Source: UBA3537 sp038138145
GTDB lineage: Bacteria; Bacteroidota; Bacteroidia; Flavobacteriales; Flavobacteriaceae
DNA length: 64,000 bases
Reading direction: 5' to 3'
NCBI GenBank assembly: GCA_038138145.1
Contig: JAYQDD010000002.1
Coordinates: 62,001 to 126,000, forward strand
In this document: positions 17,917-25,973 of the stretch, piece by piece
Position numbering within the stretch: position 1 is the stretch's first letter
Layout of the letters: each line of letters begins with the position of its first letter
The notes under the pieces: generated by a model
What the model saw: the letters and a program-made list of their open reading frames with translations, nothing else
Database searches by the model: none
What the model was told of the DNA's origin: nothing
Position numbers and translations under genes: made by a program

Positions 17917-18917
17917 AACAAGTCTATAAACTCCTTTACCAAGTGGTCAAAGCGGTCTTGACTATCCATTTTTGTAGTGATGGGTAAATAATACAACGCA
18001 TCATGATTCAGTGTTTTTAACCTAGAAAAATCCTTTTCTGTTGTTAAAACTATGGATTTAGAACTAATTTTATCTAATTCTTGTTTTGAAAACTCATGGT
18101 GATCAGGAAATTCAAGATGTTCGAATTTATGACCTAAACTTCGTAAATACTGCACCAAAGGGGCTGCATTGGCGATGCCAGTAACTAGGGTATATTGCTT
18201 TTGTTCAATGGATTTAAGCGGTTTTTTTTCGGTTGAAGAATAGATATTATCCTCATAAACAATGGAACTAAAAAATAACTGCTGTTTAGCACTTAGCCCC
18301 AAGCGTTTTTTAATGTGTTCTTTTTCTTGTTCTGTGATGTCTGCAGGGCACTTGGTAACCACCACAATATGTGCACGCTGAGCCCCTGAACGTGATTCAC
18401 GAAGGTTTCCAGAGGGTAAAACGACATCATCACAATACAAATGATCGAAAGCGGTCAATAAAATGGATAATCCTGCTGTGACCTTTCGGTGTTGAAAAGC
18501 ATCATCAAGAAAAATAAGTTCTGGCGGAGTATCTAAGGTTAATAAAGTTTCTATCCCGCGCTGGCGATTGGCATCTACCGCAACGGTGATTTTTGGAAAT
18601 TTTTGTGCAATTTGAAAGGGCTCATCGCCTAAGATTTGTGCTCTTGATGAAGCATCAGCCCGTACAAATCCTTTGGATTGACGACCATAGCCACGACTTA
18701 AAACCGCTACTTTATAGTTGTGTTGAAGGTATTTGATTAAAAGCTCTATCATCGGTGTTTTACCTGTACCACCAACCGATAAATTCCCAACACAAATGAT
18801 AGGTAAAGCATAAGATTTTGATTTTAAAAGGCCTAAATCGTAGCCCTTATTGCGCAAAAAAACAACAGTGTAATACAGCGCATTGAAGGGAAATAATATT
18901 TTTCTTAAAAGCTTCAT
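17913..18917 (-). CDS. lpxK: Tetraacyldisaccharide 4'-kinase
   Basis: Inner-membrane kinase that phosphorylates the 4' position of the lipid A precursor. I place the start at the ATG read from 18917 (MKLLRKILFPFNALYYTVVF), giving 334 residues; the open frame extends 80 codons further upstream, but that part overlaps the divergent nif3-like gene and has no LpxK character. Motifs: an N-terminal membrane helix, Walker A GNLSVGGTGKTPM near residues 42-54, and LSRGYGRQSKGF, LGDEPFQIAQKFP, FLDDAFQHRKV and TGIANAAPL further on. It is the only lipid A gene in the window. Confidence 0.94.
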   Translation of the reverse strand: MKLLRKILFPFNALYYTVVFLRNKGYDLGLLKSKSYALPIICVGNLSVGGTGKTPMIELLIKYLQHNYKVAVLSRGYGRQSKGFVRADASSRAQILGDEPFQIAQKFPKITVAVDANRQRGIETLLTLDTPPELIFLDDAFQHRKVTAGLSILLTAFDHLYCDDVVLPSGNLRESRSGAQRAHIVVVTKCPADITEQEKEHIKKRLGLSAKQQLFFSSIVYEDNIYSSTEKKPLKSIEQKQYTLVTGIANAAPLVQYLRSLGHKFEHLEFPDHHEFSKQELDKISSKSIVLTTEKDFSRLKTLNHDALYYLPITTKMDSQDRFDHLVKEFIDLF

Positions 18918-18937
18918 CACAACGAAAGTAATTATTT

Positions 18938-18945
18938 TATCTTTG
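18938..18945 (+). promoter_or_regulatory. Candidate -7 promoter element for the nif3-like gene
   Basis: TATCTTTG, exact consensus, 17 bases before the ATG at 18963 and 20 bases upstream of the divergent lpxK start. Confidence 0.55.
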
Positions 18946-18962
18946 AAGTTAAACAAAATCTT

Positions 18963-20057
18963 ATGATAGTTCAAGACGTCATCAATCAACTCGAAGACCT
19001 TGCGCCTTTGGCCTATGCCGAAGAATTTGATAATGTTGGTCTTTTGGTCGGCGACAATCAAGCGGAAGTTACAGGAATTTTGGTCACTTTGGATACCCTC
19101 CCCAAAGTCGTAGATGAAGCTATTGCAGAAAACTGCAACCTCATTGTGAGTTTTCATCCCATCATTTTTAAGGGCTTAAAATCCATTACGGGAAACTCAT
19201 ATGTGGAACGTGTGGTCCAAAAGGCCATCAAAAACGACATTGCCATTTTTGCCATACATACCGCTTTGGATAATGCTTTTGAAGGCGTAAATGCGGAACT
19301 TTGCAACCGATTGGGATTAAAAAATAAATCCATTTTGATACCCCAATCAGGAACTATAAAAAAACTGACCACTTTTGTACCAAAACAAGATGCTGAAACT
19401 GTGCGAACAGCACTTTTTAAAGCCGGAGGCGGTGCCCTTGGAAAGTACGAAAATTGCAGTTTTAATAGCGACGGATTAGGCACTTTTCAAGGCAATGATG
19501 AGGCCAATCCTACTATTGGAAAACCAAACGAATTTCAACGTGTGGAAGAAACACGAATAGACATCGTTTATGCAAAACATTTAGAATCCAAAATTTTAAA
19601 TGCCTTGTTTCAAGCGCACCCTTACGAAGAAGTGGCTCATGAACTATCGACTTTAGACAACAAAAACCAACACATTGGTATGGGGATGATCGGTGAACTC
19701 GATACGCCCATGAGTGAACATGATTTTCTTGGTTTGGTAAAACAAACAATGAAATGCGAAATGATAAAACACTCCAAACTACTCAAAAAACCCATACAAA
19801 AGGTTGCTGTTTTGGGCGGATCGGGAAGTTTTGCCATTGGAGCGGCAAAAGCTGCTGGTGCCGATGCTTTTGTAACCTCTGACCTTAAATACCACGATTT
19901 TTTCAGTGCCGACCATCAAATTCTATTGATGGATATTGGCCATTATGAAAGTGAACAGTACACAAAAAACCTTTTAGTGACCTATCTTAAGAAAAAAATT
20001 CCTAATTTTGCAGTCCTTTTATCAAAGATCAATACAAACCCGGTAAAGTATACATAA
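18963..20057 (+). CDS. Nif3-like dinuclear metal centre protein
   Basis: A 364-residue cytosolic protein of the NIF3/YbgI/DUF34 family, which forms ring-shaped hexamers with two metals per subunit. Metal ligands are visible in LIVSFHPIIFKG near residue 66, IFAIHTALDNAFEGVN near residues 95-110, and near the end in MDIGHYESEQ with its His and Glu. The middle region (about 130-240), including EEVAHELSTLDNKNQHIGMGMIGEL in two parts, is the extra PII-like domain of the long form. Its biochemical role is unsettled. The coiled-coil protein gene follows after 2 bases, a pairing seen in many bacteria. Confidence 0.93.
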   Translation: MIVQDVINQLEDLAPLAYAEEFDNVGLLVGDNQAEVTGILVTLDTLPKVVDEAIAENCNLIVSFHPIIFKGLKSITGNSYVERVVQKAIKNDIAIFAIHTALDNAFEGVNAELCNRLGLKNKSILIPQSGTIKKLTTFVPKQDAETVRTALFKAGGGALGKYENCSFNSDGLGTFQGNDEANPTIGKPNEFQRVEETRIDIVYAKHLESKILNALFQAHPYEEVAHELSTLDNKNQHIGMGMIGELDTPMSEHDFLGLVKQTMKCEMIKHSKLLKKPIQKVAVLGGSGSFAIGAAKAAGADAFVTSDLKYHDFFSADHQILLMDIGHYESEQYTKNLLVTYLKKKIPNFAVLLSKINTNPVKYT

Positions 20058-20059
20058 AC

Positions 20060-20839
20060 ATGGCTAAGAAAAAAGAGCTAACTGTTGAAGAACGATTGAG
20101 AGCATTGTACGATTTACAACTTATCGATTCTAGAGTGGACGAAATTCGTAATGTGCGCGGAGAACTTCCTTTGGAAGTACGCGATTTGGAAGACGAAGTG
20201 GAAGGTTTTAAACTTAGACTTCAGAAATTGGAAGACAGTCTAACGGACATCGACAATCAAATTAAGGGAAAGAAAAACTTAATTGAAGAGGCCAAAGCAC
20301 TCATCAAAAAATACAACGAACAACAAAAAAATGTGCGTAACAACAGAGAATTTAATTCTCTAGCCAAAGAAGTTGAGTTCCAAGAATTGGAAATACAATT
20401 GGCCGAAAAGCACATTAAAGAGTTTAAGGCGCAAATTGAACAAAAAAAGGAAGTGATTGAAGGCACCAAAGAGCGTTTGAAAGAACGTGAGGAACACCTC
20501 AAACACAAAAAAGGCGATTTGGATGCTATTCTTGCGGAAACCGAGAAAGAAGAAAAAGTTCTTCTTGAAAAATCGGAAGAATACAAAACCAAAATTGAGG
20601 AGCGTTTGGCCAAGGCCTACACCAAAATCCGCACCAATGTAAAAAATGGTTTAGCGGTTGTTGCCATCGAAAGAGGTGCTTCTGGGGGCTCGTATTTTAC
20701 GATTCCACCACAAGTACAGGTGGAGATTGCCTCGCGCAAAAAAATCATTACCGACGAGCACAGTGGCCGTATTTTGGTAGATGCCGAACTCGCTGAAGAA
20801 CAAAGAGTAAAAATGGAAAAGTTATTTTCTACTATGTAA
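20060..20839 (+). CDS. Coiled-coil protein of the zf-RING_7/DUF164 family lacking its zinc cysteines
   Basis: A 259-residue cytosolic protein. Residues about 30-185 are a long charged coiled coil, interrupted near NEQQKNVRNNREFNSLAKEV, the family's conserved hairpin. The C-terminal region (about 197-245) corresponds to the C4 zinc ribbon, but every cysteine is replaced: the stretch reads IERGASGGSYFTIPPQVQ and later DEHSGRILVD where other phyla have CxxC pairs. The protein contains no Cys at all. It is coupled to the Nif3-like gene (2-base gap) and closed by a terminator. Nucleic acid or ribosome binding has been suggested for the family; I infer nothing firm here. Confidence 0.85.
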   Translation: MAKKKELTVEERLRALYDLQLIDSRVDEIRNVRGELPLEVRDLEDEVEGFKLRLQKLEDSLTDIDNQIKGKKNLIEEAKALIKKYNEQQKNVRNNREFNSLAKEVEFQELEIQLAEKHIKEFKAQIEQKKEVIEGTKERLKEREEHLKHKKGDLDAILAETEKEEKVLLEKSEEYKTKIEERLAKAYTKIRTNVKNGLAVVAIERGASGGSYFTIPPQVQVEIASRKKIITDEHSGRILVDAELAEEQRVKMEKLFSTM

Positions 20840-20860
20840 TAAATAACCCTACGCATACCA

Positions 20861-20890
20861 AAAACCCTCACCAAACGTGAGGGTTTTTTT
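20861..20890 (+). terminator. Rho-independent terminator after the nif3-coiled-coil unit
   Basis: AAAACCCTCAC (20861-20871) pairs perfectly with GTGAGGGTTTT (20877-20887) around a five-base loop CAAAC, and the T tract continues to 20890. It also marks the left edge of an AT-rich accessory pocket. Confidence 0.9.
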
Positions 20891-21088
20891 GTGCTGTAGC
20901 CCTTTTGTTTTAAAAAATTTTATACATTTGATGTGAATAGCACCCAAATCTATTCTTCAAAACCATGAATGACCTACACCAGTTTCTGTAGATTTTATTT
21001 TTTTAAAAACTAAGGTTTAGTTGTTGAAGATGTTTATTTGGGGGTAATATTGCGCACAATGCTGACCAACCGTTTAAACAACAATTAA
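20891..21088. other. AT-rich spacer with one weak promoter candidate
   Basis: No coding sequence recognised. A TACATTTG at 20923-20930 matches the -7 consensus, with a TTG at 20905-20907 only 15 bases before it, slightly short for a -33 element. It is 158 bases before the next gene, so an untranslated leader would be long. Confidence 0.35.
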
Positions 21089-21724
21089 ATGAAAAAAAAC
21101 TTACTATCCATAATGATGATTCTAGCATACAATTTTGGTTTTTGCCAAACTATTCATGCTGAAATTGGTCACTTACTGGAAAAAAGGAAGTTTATTCCAC
21201 AACCAAAAAGAGAATTGCCAAGAGAATTCCATTTGAATAATTATAATAAAGTAAAGACGATAAGAAGTGATTCCAGATTTAAATTATACAATGATTTAAA
21301 TCCATTTGAAAACTTTGAAATTGATTTTTCACACTACAAGACCTACAACTATTCGGGTGGGAAACTTTCTGAAGAAAAGTTAAATGGAAGAGTCCTAAAA
21401 AAATATTTTTATTTTAACGACAAATTGAGTTTAATAGAGAGTTATGGCTACGATAACGATTACAAATATTTATATAACCGATTTTTTCTCAGAAAAACAC
21501 ATGAACCAAATGACTTTTCTGGTTTAAATTCTAAGTACAGCAAAACTACTAAGCACAAGAACGAAGAATATTTTATAAGTAATGAAAACAATTTAGGTTA
21601 TGTGGGTTACATCTATGATTTACAGAACAAAAAATATACTTTAAAATATACAGAATCTAAAAAAAAGATTTTAAACAATAAAAGTGTAATTGAGTCAGTA
21701 AAATTAGAAAAAATGGAAAAGTAA
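21089..21724 (+). CDS. Unrecognised secreted protein
   Basis: A 211-residue protein I do not recognise. The N terminus is a plausible signal peptide (MKKNLLSIMMILAYNFGFCQ, cut after FCQ). The mature part is rich in Lys, Asn, Tyr and Phe, with stretches such as YNYSGGKLSEEKLNGRVLKK and YFYFNDKLSLIESYGYDNDY that suggest beta structure with a repeated 'Y/F...G.L' rhythm, somewhat like antitoxin-MORN or YD-type repeats but too weak to name. Codon use is visibly more AT-rich than in flanking core genes, and it borders a broken toxin gene. It may be a lineage-specific acquisition. Confidence 0.6.
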   Translation: MKKNLLSIMMILAYNFGFCQTIHAEIGHLLEKRKFIPQPKRELPREFHLNNYNKVKTIRSDSRFKLYNDLNPFENFEIDFSHYKTYNYSGGKLSEEKLNGRVLKKYFYFNDKLSLIESYGYDNDYKYLYNRFFLRKTHEPNDFSGLNSKYSKTTKHKNEEYFISNENNLGYVGYIYDLQNKKYTLKYTESKKKILNNKSVIESVKLEKMEK

Positions 21725-21726
21725 TT

Positions 21727-22039
21727 TTGGATTTAGTTTACAACTACATTCAAAGTGGAATCTTTTTGTTTGTAAATATTATTGATAGAAAATACCAAAG
21801 ATATGGAATAAGCAAAATTTACAATTTAAATTATCAGCTCATAGAACTATTTCGAATCGTTTTTTGAATATTTTGACATTATTGCAAAACGTCCTTTTTC
21901 CTTTGAATCTGTAGATTATATAAAAAAAGGATATAGACGGTGTGTATGTGGAGTTGATAGTATTTACTACAGAATCAATCAAAATATTGTGGAAATAATG
22001 GCTATTGTCGGAAGACAAGACTTGAATGAAAAATTATAA
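21727..22039 (+). pseudogene. Relic of a RelE/ParE-family toxin gene
   Basis: The last 57 codons (21866-22036, stop 22037-22039) encode a clear ParE-type C terminus: EYFDIIAKRPFSFESVDYIK, KGYRRCVCGVDSIYYRI, then VEIMAIVGRQDL. The preceding part of the fold (KYQRYGISKIYNLNYQLIEL) is found in a different frame, open from 21727 to a TGA at 21865, so a frameshift near 21848-21866 separates the halves. No start codon or N-terminal strand is found, and the segment upstream of KYQRYG fits poorly. No antitoxin gene lies next to it. I conclude it is a dead remnant of a toxin-antitoxin locus; the second half is assigned more surely than the first. Confidence 0.7.
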
Positions 22040-22150
22040 CTGATAAAAACTATTACCAACAATTAAAACAGTCAAAAAATAAGATTTTTTAACCAAAATT
22101 TCACAAAATACCATTGGTGGATGCTTAATTTTACCGCAAATACATGCGCC

Positions 22151-22813
22151 ATGAAAAACATCTTTTTAATCCTTCCCCTACTCTTTTGCAGCAGTATAAG
22201 TTGTCAAAACAACAACACCCAAAACGCCAAACAGCAAGCCGTCATCAATGCCAAGCCCATTGAAATTCCCCTAGAAAATGGCATCGCTAAGGCCTATTTT
22301 GCCAGTGGGTGTTTTTGGTGTGTCGAGGCCGTTTATGAAAGTGTACACGGCGTACAAGAAGCCATTAGTGGTTATGCGGGTGGGTTTACCGACAACCCTA
22401 CCTACGCCCTCAGCAACACTGGCCGTACAGGCCATGCCGAAGCTGTGGAAGTTCTTTATGACCCTTCCATTGTTTCGTTTGCTACACTAGTAGATGTGTA
22501 TTTTGGTTCTCAAAATGTAGCGCAAGTCAACGGTCAAGGCCCAGACAGAGGGTCGCAATACCGTTCCATTATTTTCTACCAAAATGAAGAACAAAAAGCG
22601 ATTATTTTAAAGAAAAAAGCCGCCATCGCCAAAGCACAAAAAGTGAATGTAGCCGCAGAAGTGTATCCGTTTCAAAAATTTTGGAAAGCCGAAGCATACC
22701 ACCAAAATTATGAACGTTTACACCCCAATAACCCCTATGTACGCAATGTTTCTATTCCAAGACTAAGACGTTTTCAAGCCAAATTTCCTCATCTTTTAAA
22801 GGCAAATCATTAG
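22151..22813 (+). CDS. msrA: Peptide methionine sulfoxide reductase A, predicted lipoprotein
   Basis: Reduces methionine-S-sulfoxide in proteins. Starting at the ATG at 22151 the protein has 220 residues and a lipoprotein signal (LLFCSSISCQNNN), so it is probably anchored in the envelope rather than cytosolic; a start 10 codons upstream would spoil the signal. The catalytic motif GCFWC is at 53-57 with Cys54 as nucleophile, followed by EAVYESVHGVQEAISGYAGG and GHAEAVEVLYDP. KANH ends the protein with no MsrB domain. It stands just before the kynurenine operon but is separated by its own spacer. Confidence 0.94.
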   Translation: MKNIFLILPLLFCSSISCQNNNTQNAKQQAVINAKPIEIPLENGIAKAYFASGCFWCVEAVYESVHGVQEAISGYAGGFTDNPTYALSNTGRTGHAEAVEVLYDPSIVSFATLVDVYFGSQNVAQVNGQGPDRGSQYRSIIFYQNEEQKAIILKKKAAIAKAQKVNVAAEVYPFQKFWKAEAYHQNYERLHPNNPYVRNVSIPRLRRFQAKFPHLLKANH

Positions 22814-22855
22814 AATCCAAAACCTTAGTAAATTTTATAATCGGCGAAAAATGGC

Positions 22856-22863
22856 TACATTTG
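22856..22863 (+). promoter_or_regulatory. Candidate -7 promoter element for the kynurenine operon
   Basis: TACATTTG matches TAnnTTTG, 22 bases before the kynU TTG start. No -33 TTG is seen at normal distance, so recognition may need an activator; that is inference. Confidence 0.45.
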
Positions 22864-22885
22864 AGTACACTCAAAACAGACAAAT

Positions 22886-24154
22886 TTGTTTTCATTTGAA
22901 CCACATCTTGAATTTGCGTTAAACTTAGACCGGAACGATCCAATTGCTAAGTACAGAACTGCATTCCACATCCCCAAAGATGAGCATGGAAACGATTGGT
23001 TGTATTTTACGGGGAATTCTCTAGGGCTACAGCCCAAAAGCACCAAAACTGCCATTGAGCAAGAGCTAAACGATTGGGCCAATTTGGGTGTCGAAGGCCA
23101 TTTTGAAGCCAAAAATCCATGGATGCCTTACCACGAATACCTAACGGAACGTATGGCCAAAATTGTGGGAGCAAAACCCCTAGAAGTTGTGGTCATGAAC
23201 ACCCTGTCCGCCAACCTTCATTTGTTGATGGTTTCCTTCTTTAACCCCACAAAAAAAAGACATAAAATCCTTATTGAAAGTGACGCTTTCCCCTCCGATC
23301 GCTATGCCGTTCAAACCCAATTGGCGTTTCATGGATATGACCCCAATGAAGATCTTATTGAGTGGACGCCTCGTACAGGTGAAAAATTATTGCACATTGA
23401 GGATTTAGAACAAATTCTTGAAACGCGAGGCGAGGAAATTGCCCTCTTGCTTATTGGTGGAGTAAATTACTATACAGGGCAATATTTAGACCTCAAAAAA
23501 ATTGCAAATCTCGGCCATGCCAAAGGGTGCAAAGTAGGGATTGATTTGGCGCATGGCGCAGGAAATATTGAACCCAAATTGCACGATTCAGGGGTAGATT
23601 TTGCGGCATGGTGTACCTATAAATACCTGAATTCAGGCCCTGGAAGTTTAGGGGCAATATTTGTTCATGAACGTTATGCACACGATAAAAATTTGAAGCG
23701 TTTTGCTGGATGGTGGAGCCAAAACAAAGCCACGCGTTTTGATATGCGGCAACCCTTGGACATCACTCCGGGGGCCGAGGGATGGCAACTCAGTAACCCG
23801 CCGATACTTTCTATGGCGGCCATCAAATCGTCCTTAGATTTATTTAACGAAGTAGGGATGAATGCTTTGCGCCAAAAATCAATTCAACTCACCAGCTATT
23901 TAGAATACCTCATCAACGGGTTAAACCATCAAGACATCAAAATTATCACGCCAAGTGATCCTCATCAACGTGGTTGTCAATTGTCGATTCAAGTGAAAAA
24001 TGCAGATAAAAATCTTCACAAAAAACTAACCGATCAACATGTGATTACCGATTGGAGAGAACCAGACGTGATTCGCTGTGCACCTGTGCCTTTTTACAAT
24101 TCTTATGAAGATGTATTCCGAATGGTTGAAATATTAAAAACCCTACTGCCATGA
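22886..24154 (+). CDS. kynU: Kynureninase (TTG start)
   Basis: PLP enzyme that cleaves kynurenine or 3-hydroxykynurenine to (3-hydroxy)anthranilate and alanine. The 422 residues show FTGNSLGLQPKS near 42-53, SDAFPSDRYAVQTQ near 132-145, GIDLAHGAGN near 218-227 and the PLP-lysine region WCTYKYLNSGPGS near residue 245. The best start is a TTG giving MFSFEPHLEFALNLD, which aligns with normal kynureninase N termini; no ATG fits. kmo overlaps the stop by 4 bases. First gene of an eight-gene plus-strand operon for kynurenine breakdown. Confidence 0.95.
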   Translation: MFSFEPHLEFALNLDRNDPIAKYRTAFHIPKDEHGNDWLYFTGNSLGLQPKSTKTAIEQELNDWANLGVEGHFEAKNPWMPYHEYLTERMAKIVGAKPLEVVVMNTLSANLHLLMVSFFNPTKKRHKILIESDAFPSDRYAVQTQLAFHGYDPNEDLIEWTPRTGEKLLHIEDLEQILETRGEEIALLLIGGVNYYTGQYLDLKKIANLGHAKGCKVGIDLAHGAGNIEPKLHDSGVDFAAWCTYKYLNSGPGSLGAIFVHERYAHDKNLKRFAGWWSQNKATRFDMRQPLDITPGAEGWQLSNPPILSMAAIKSSLDLFNEVGMNALRQKSIQLTSYLEYLINGLNHQDIKIITPSDPHQRGCQLSIQVKNADKNLHKKLTDQHVITDWREPDVIRCAPVPFYNSYEDVFRMVEILKTLLP

Positions 24155-25554
24155 AACAAAAAGAACATATTTTAATTATTGGTGCTGGGTTATGTGGGTC
24201 GCTACTCGCATTACGCCTTGGTCAGCGGGGCTACAAAGTGCATGTAATGGAATTCCGCCCAGACCTTCGAAAAGTGGACCTCAGCGCAGGGCGTTCAATA
24301 AATTTGGCCTTTTCAAATCGAGGGTTAAAAGCCATGAAAATGGTGGGATTAGAAGATAAAGTCAAAACGCTTTGTATTCCTATGCATGGCCGAATGTTGC
24401 ATGACAAAAACGGAGCAACAAAACTCTCAAAATACAGCGGACGAGAAGGAGAATACATCAATTCTATTTCGAGAGAATTACTCACCGCTTTGCTTATCGA
24501 TGAAGCAGAGGCATTGGAAAATGTTACCATTACATTTGACCATAAATGCACGGACGTCGATTTTGAAAATAATGTCGCTAAATTCACAAACACAAGCAAT
24601 GGAAATCAACTTGAATATTCAGCAGACCTTATTTTTGGCACCGATGGTGCGGGCTCAGCACTCCGAAAAAGTTATTTTTCAGAACGTAAATTTTTGTTTA
24701 GTTTTTCTCAGAACTTTCTCACACACGGCTACAAAGAATTGACCATTCCACCCACAAGAGGTGGTGGTTTTAGAACTTTTAAAAATGCCTTACACATTTG
24801 GCCTAGAGGCGAATACATGATTATTGCGTTGCCAAATTTAGATGGTAGTTTTACGGTGACTTTATTTTTGGCCTATGAAGGAGGAACTTATAATTTCAAC
24901 AATTTAACAACTGAAGAAAAAGTGCTTGAATTTTTCAGCAAAGAGTTCCCCGATGCTATGGAATTGATGCCCAATTTAGCTACAGAGTTTTTTGAAAATC
25001 CTACTGCGCCATTAGGTACAATTAAATGTTACCCATGGCAATACAAAGGCAAAAATATCCTCTTGGGGGATGCGGCACATGCAATTGTTCCCTTTTATGG
25101 CCAAGGCATGAATGCCTCTTTTGAGGATGTGGTAGAATTAGACTCATTTTTGGAAGAACACAACGGAAATTGGGAAGACACTTTTGATGGCTTTCAACAA
25201 AAAAGAAAAGTAGATACCGATGGTATTGCCGATTTGGCTATTGATAATTTTCATGAAATGAAAGACCATGTCGCCAACCCTCTTTTTCAGAAAAAGCGGG
25301 CATTAGAGATGGCTTTAGAAACAGAATTGCCTAAAGATTATTTTTCAAAATATTCATTAGTGACCTTTTGTGAACACATTGGATATCATGAAGCCATGAC
25401 TCGTGGTAGAGCACAAGATAAAGCCATATTGAATATGATTGATGACAATGAAATTGATCTACAAATGCCCATTGATAAACTTCATGAAAAGATAAAAAAA
25501 GAAACCAATTCCATTTTGGAAGATGATAAAGTTGCAAAAACTTTACATCATTAA
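24151..25554 (+). CDS. kmo: Kynurenine 3-monooxygenase
   Basis: FAD enzyme that hydroxylates L-kynurenine to 3-hydroxykynurenine with NADPH and O2. The 467 residues begin with the dinucleotide-binding GAGLCGSLLALRLGQRGY and continue with AGRSINLAFSNRGLKAM near residues 46-62, FGTDGAGSALRKS near 161-173 and the flavin motif LLGDAAHAIVPFYGQGMNAS near 304-323. The C-terminal helix region typical of KMO is present. It is coupled to kynU by a 4-base overlap and followed 14 bases later by the RidA-type deaminase ATG. The presence of KMO means the operon proceeds via 3-hydroxyanthranilate rather than anthranilate. Confidence 0.95.
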   Translation: MKQKEHILIIGAGLCGSLLALRLGQRGYKVHVMEFRPDLRKVDLSAGRSINLAFSNRGLKAMKMVGLEDKVKTLCIPMHGRMLHDKNGATKLSKYSGREGEYINSISRELLTALLIDEAEALENVTITFDHKCTDVDFENNVAKFTNTSNGNQLEYSADLIFGTDGAGSALRKSYFSERKFLFSFSQNFLTHGYKELTIPPTRGGGFRTFKNALHIWPRGEYMIIALPNLDGSFTVTLFLAYEGGTYNFNNLTTEEKVLEFFSKEFPDAMELMPNLATEFFENPTAPLGTIKCYPWQYKGKNILLGDAAHAIVPFYGQGMNASFEDVVELDSFLEEHNGNWEDTFDGFQQKRKVDTDGIADLAIDNFHEMKDHVANPLFQKKRALEMALETELPKDYFSKYSLVTFCEHIGYHEAMTRGRAQDKAILNMIDDNEIDLQMPIDKLHEKIKKETNSILEDDKVAKTLHH

Positions 25555-25568
25555 ATACAATGTTGATT

Positions 25569-25973
25569 ATGAGTAAAACAGTCACACCACGAGGCGCCTA
25601 TCCACACACCAAACGTGTGGGTGATTTTATTTTTGTTTCAGGAACAAGTTCAAGACGAGCGGATAACTCCATTGCTGGCGTAGAAATTATAGACGCTATG
25701 GGTACCAAAAAATTGGACGTTGCCGTACAAACACGAGAAGTGCTTCAAAACATAGATAAAAACTTGGCCAAAGAAGGCGCATCATTAGCCGATGTGGTTG
25801 ATGTCACCTCATTTTTGGTGAACATGAACGATTTTGCAGATTATAACAAGGCCTATGCCGAGTTTTTTAATCCTGAAAATGGGCCAACACGCACTACGGT
25901 AGCGGTACACCAACTCCCCCATCCCGATTTGGTCATAGAAATAAAAGTTGTAGCGTACAAAAAACAGAGCTAA
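25569..25973 (+). CDS. RidA-family protein, probable 2-aminomuconate deaminase
   Basis: A 134-residue member of the RidA/YjgF family: GAYPHTKRVGDFIFVSGTSS near the N terminus, VLQNIDKNLAKEGASLADVV in the middle, and the active-site arginine in NGPTRTTVAVHQLP. In characterised 3-hydroxyanthranilate pathways a RidA-family protein (AmnD) deaminates 2-aminomuconate, and the position here between kmo and the semialdehyde dehydrogenase supports that role. Generic imine deaminase activity cannot be excluded by sequence. The ATG at 25569 is preferred; another at 25560 adds three residues. The stop shares one base with the next ATG (TAATG). Confidence 0.82.
   Translation: MSKTVTPRGAYPHTKRVGDFIFVSGTSSRRADNSIAGVEIIDAMGTKKLDVAVQTREVLQNIDKNLAKEGASLADVVDVTSFLVNMNDFADYNKAYAEFFNPENGPTRTTVAVHQLPHPDLVIEIKVVAYKKQS

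Noticed and set aside
18915..19157. 80-codon N-terminal extension of lpxK.
   Set aside because: It overlaps the well-supported divergent Nif3-like gene and its promoter; the internal ATG gives a normal LpxK N terminus.
24386..24742. Open frame of 118 codons inside kmo on the same strand.
   Set aside because: It lies wholly in another frame of a strongly conserved enzyme gene and shows no family features.
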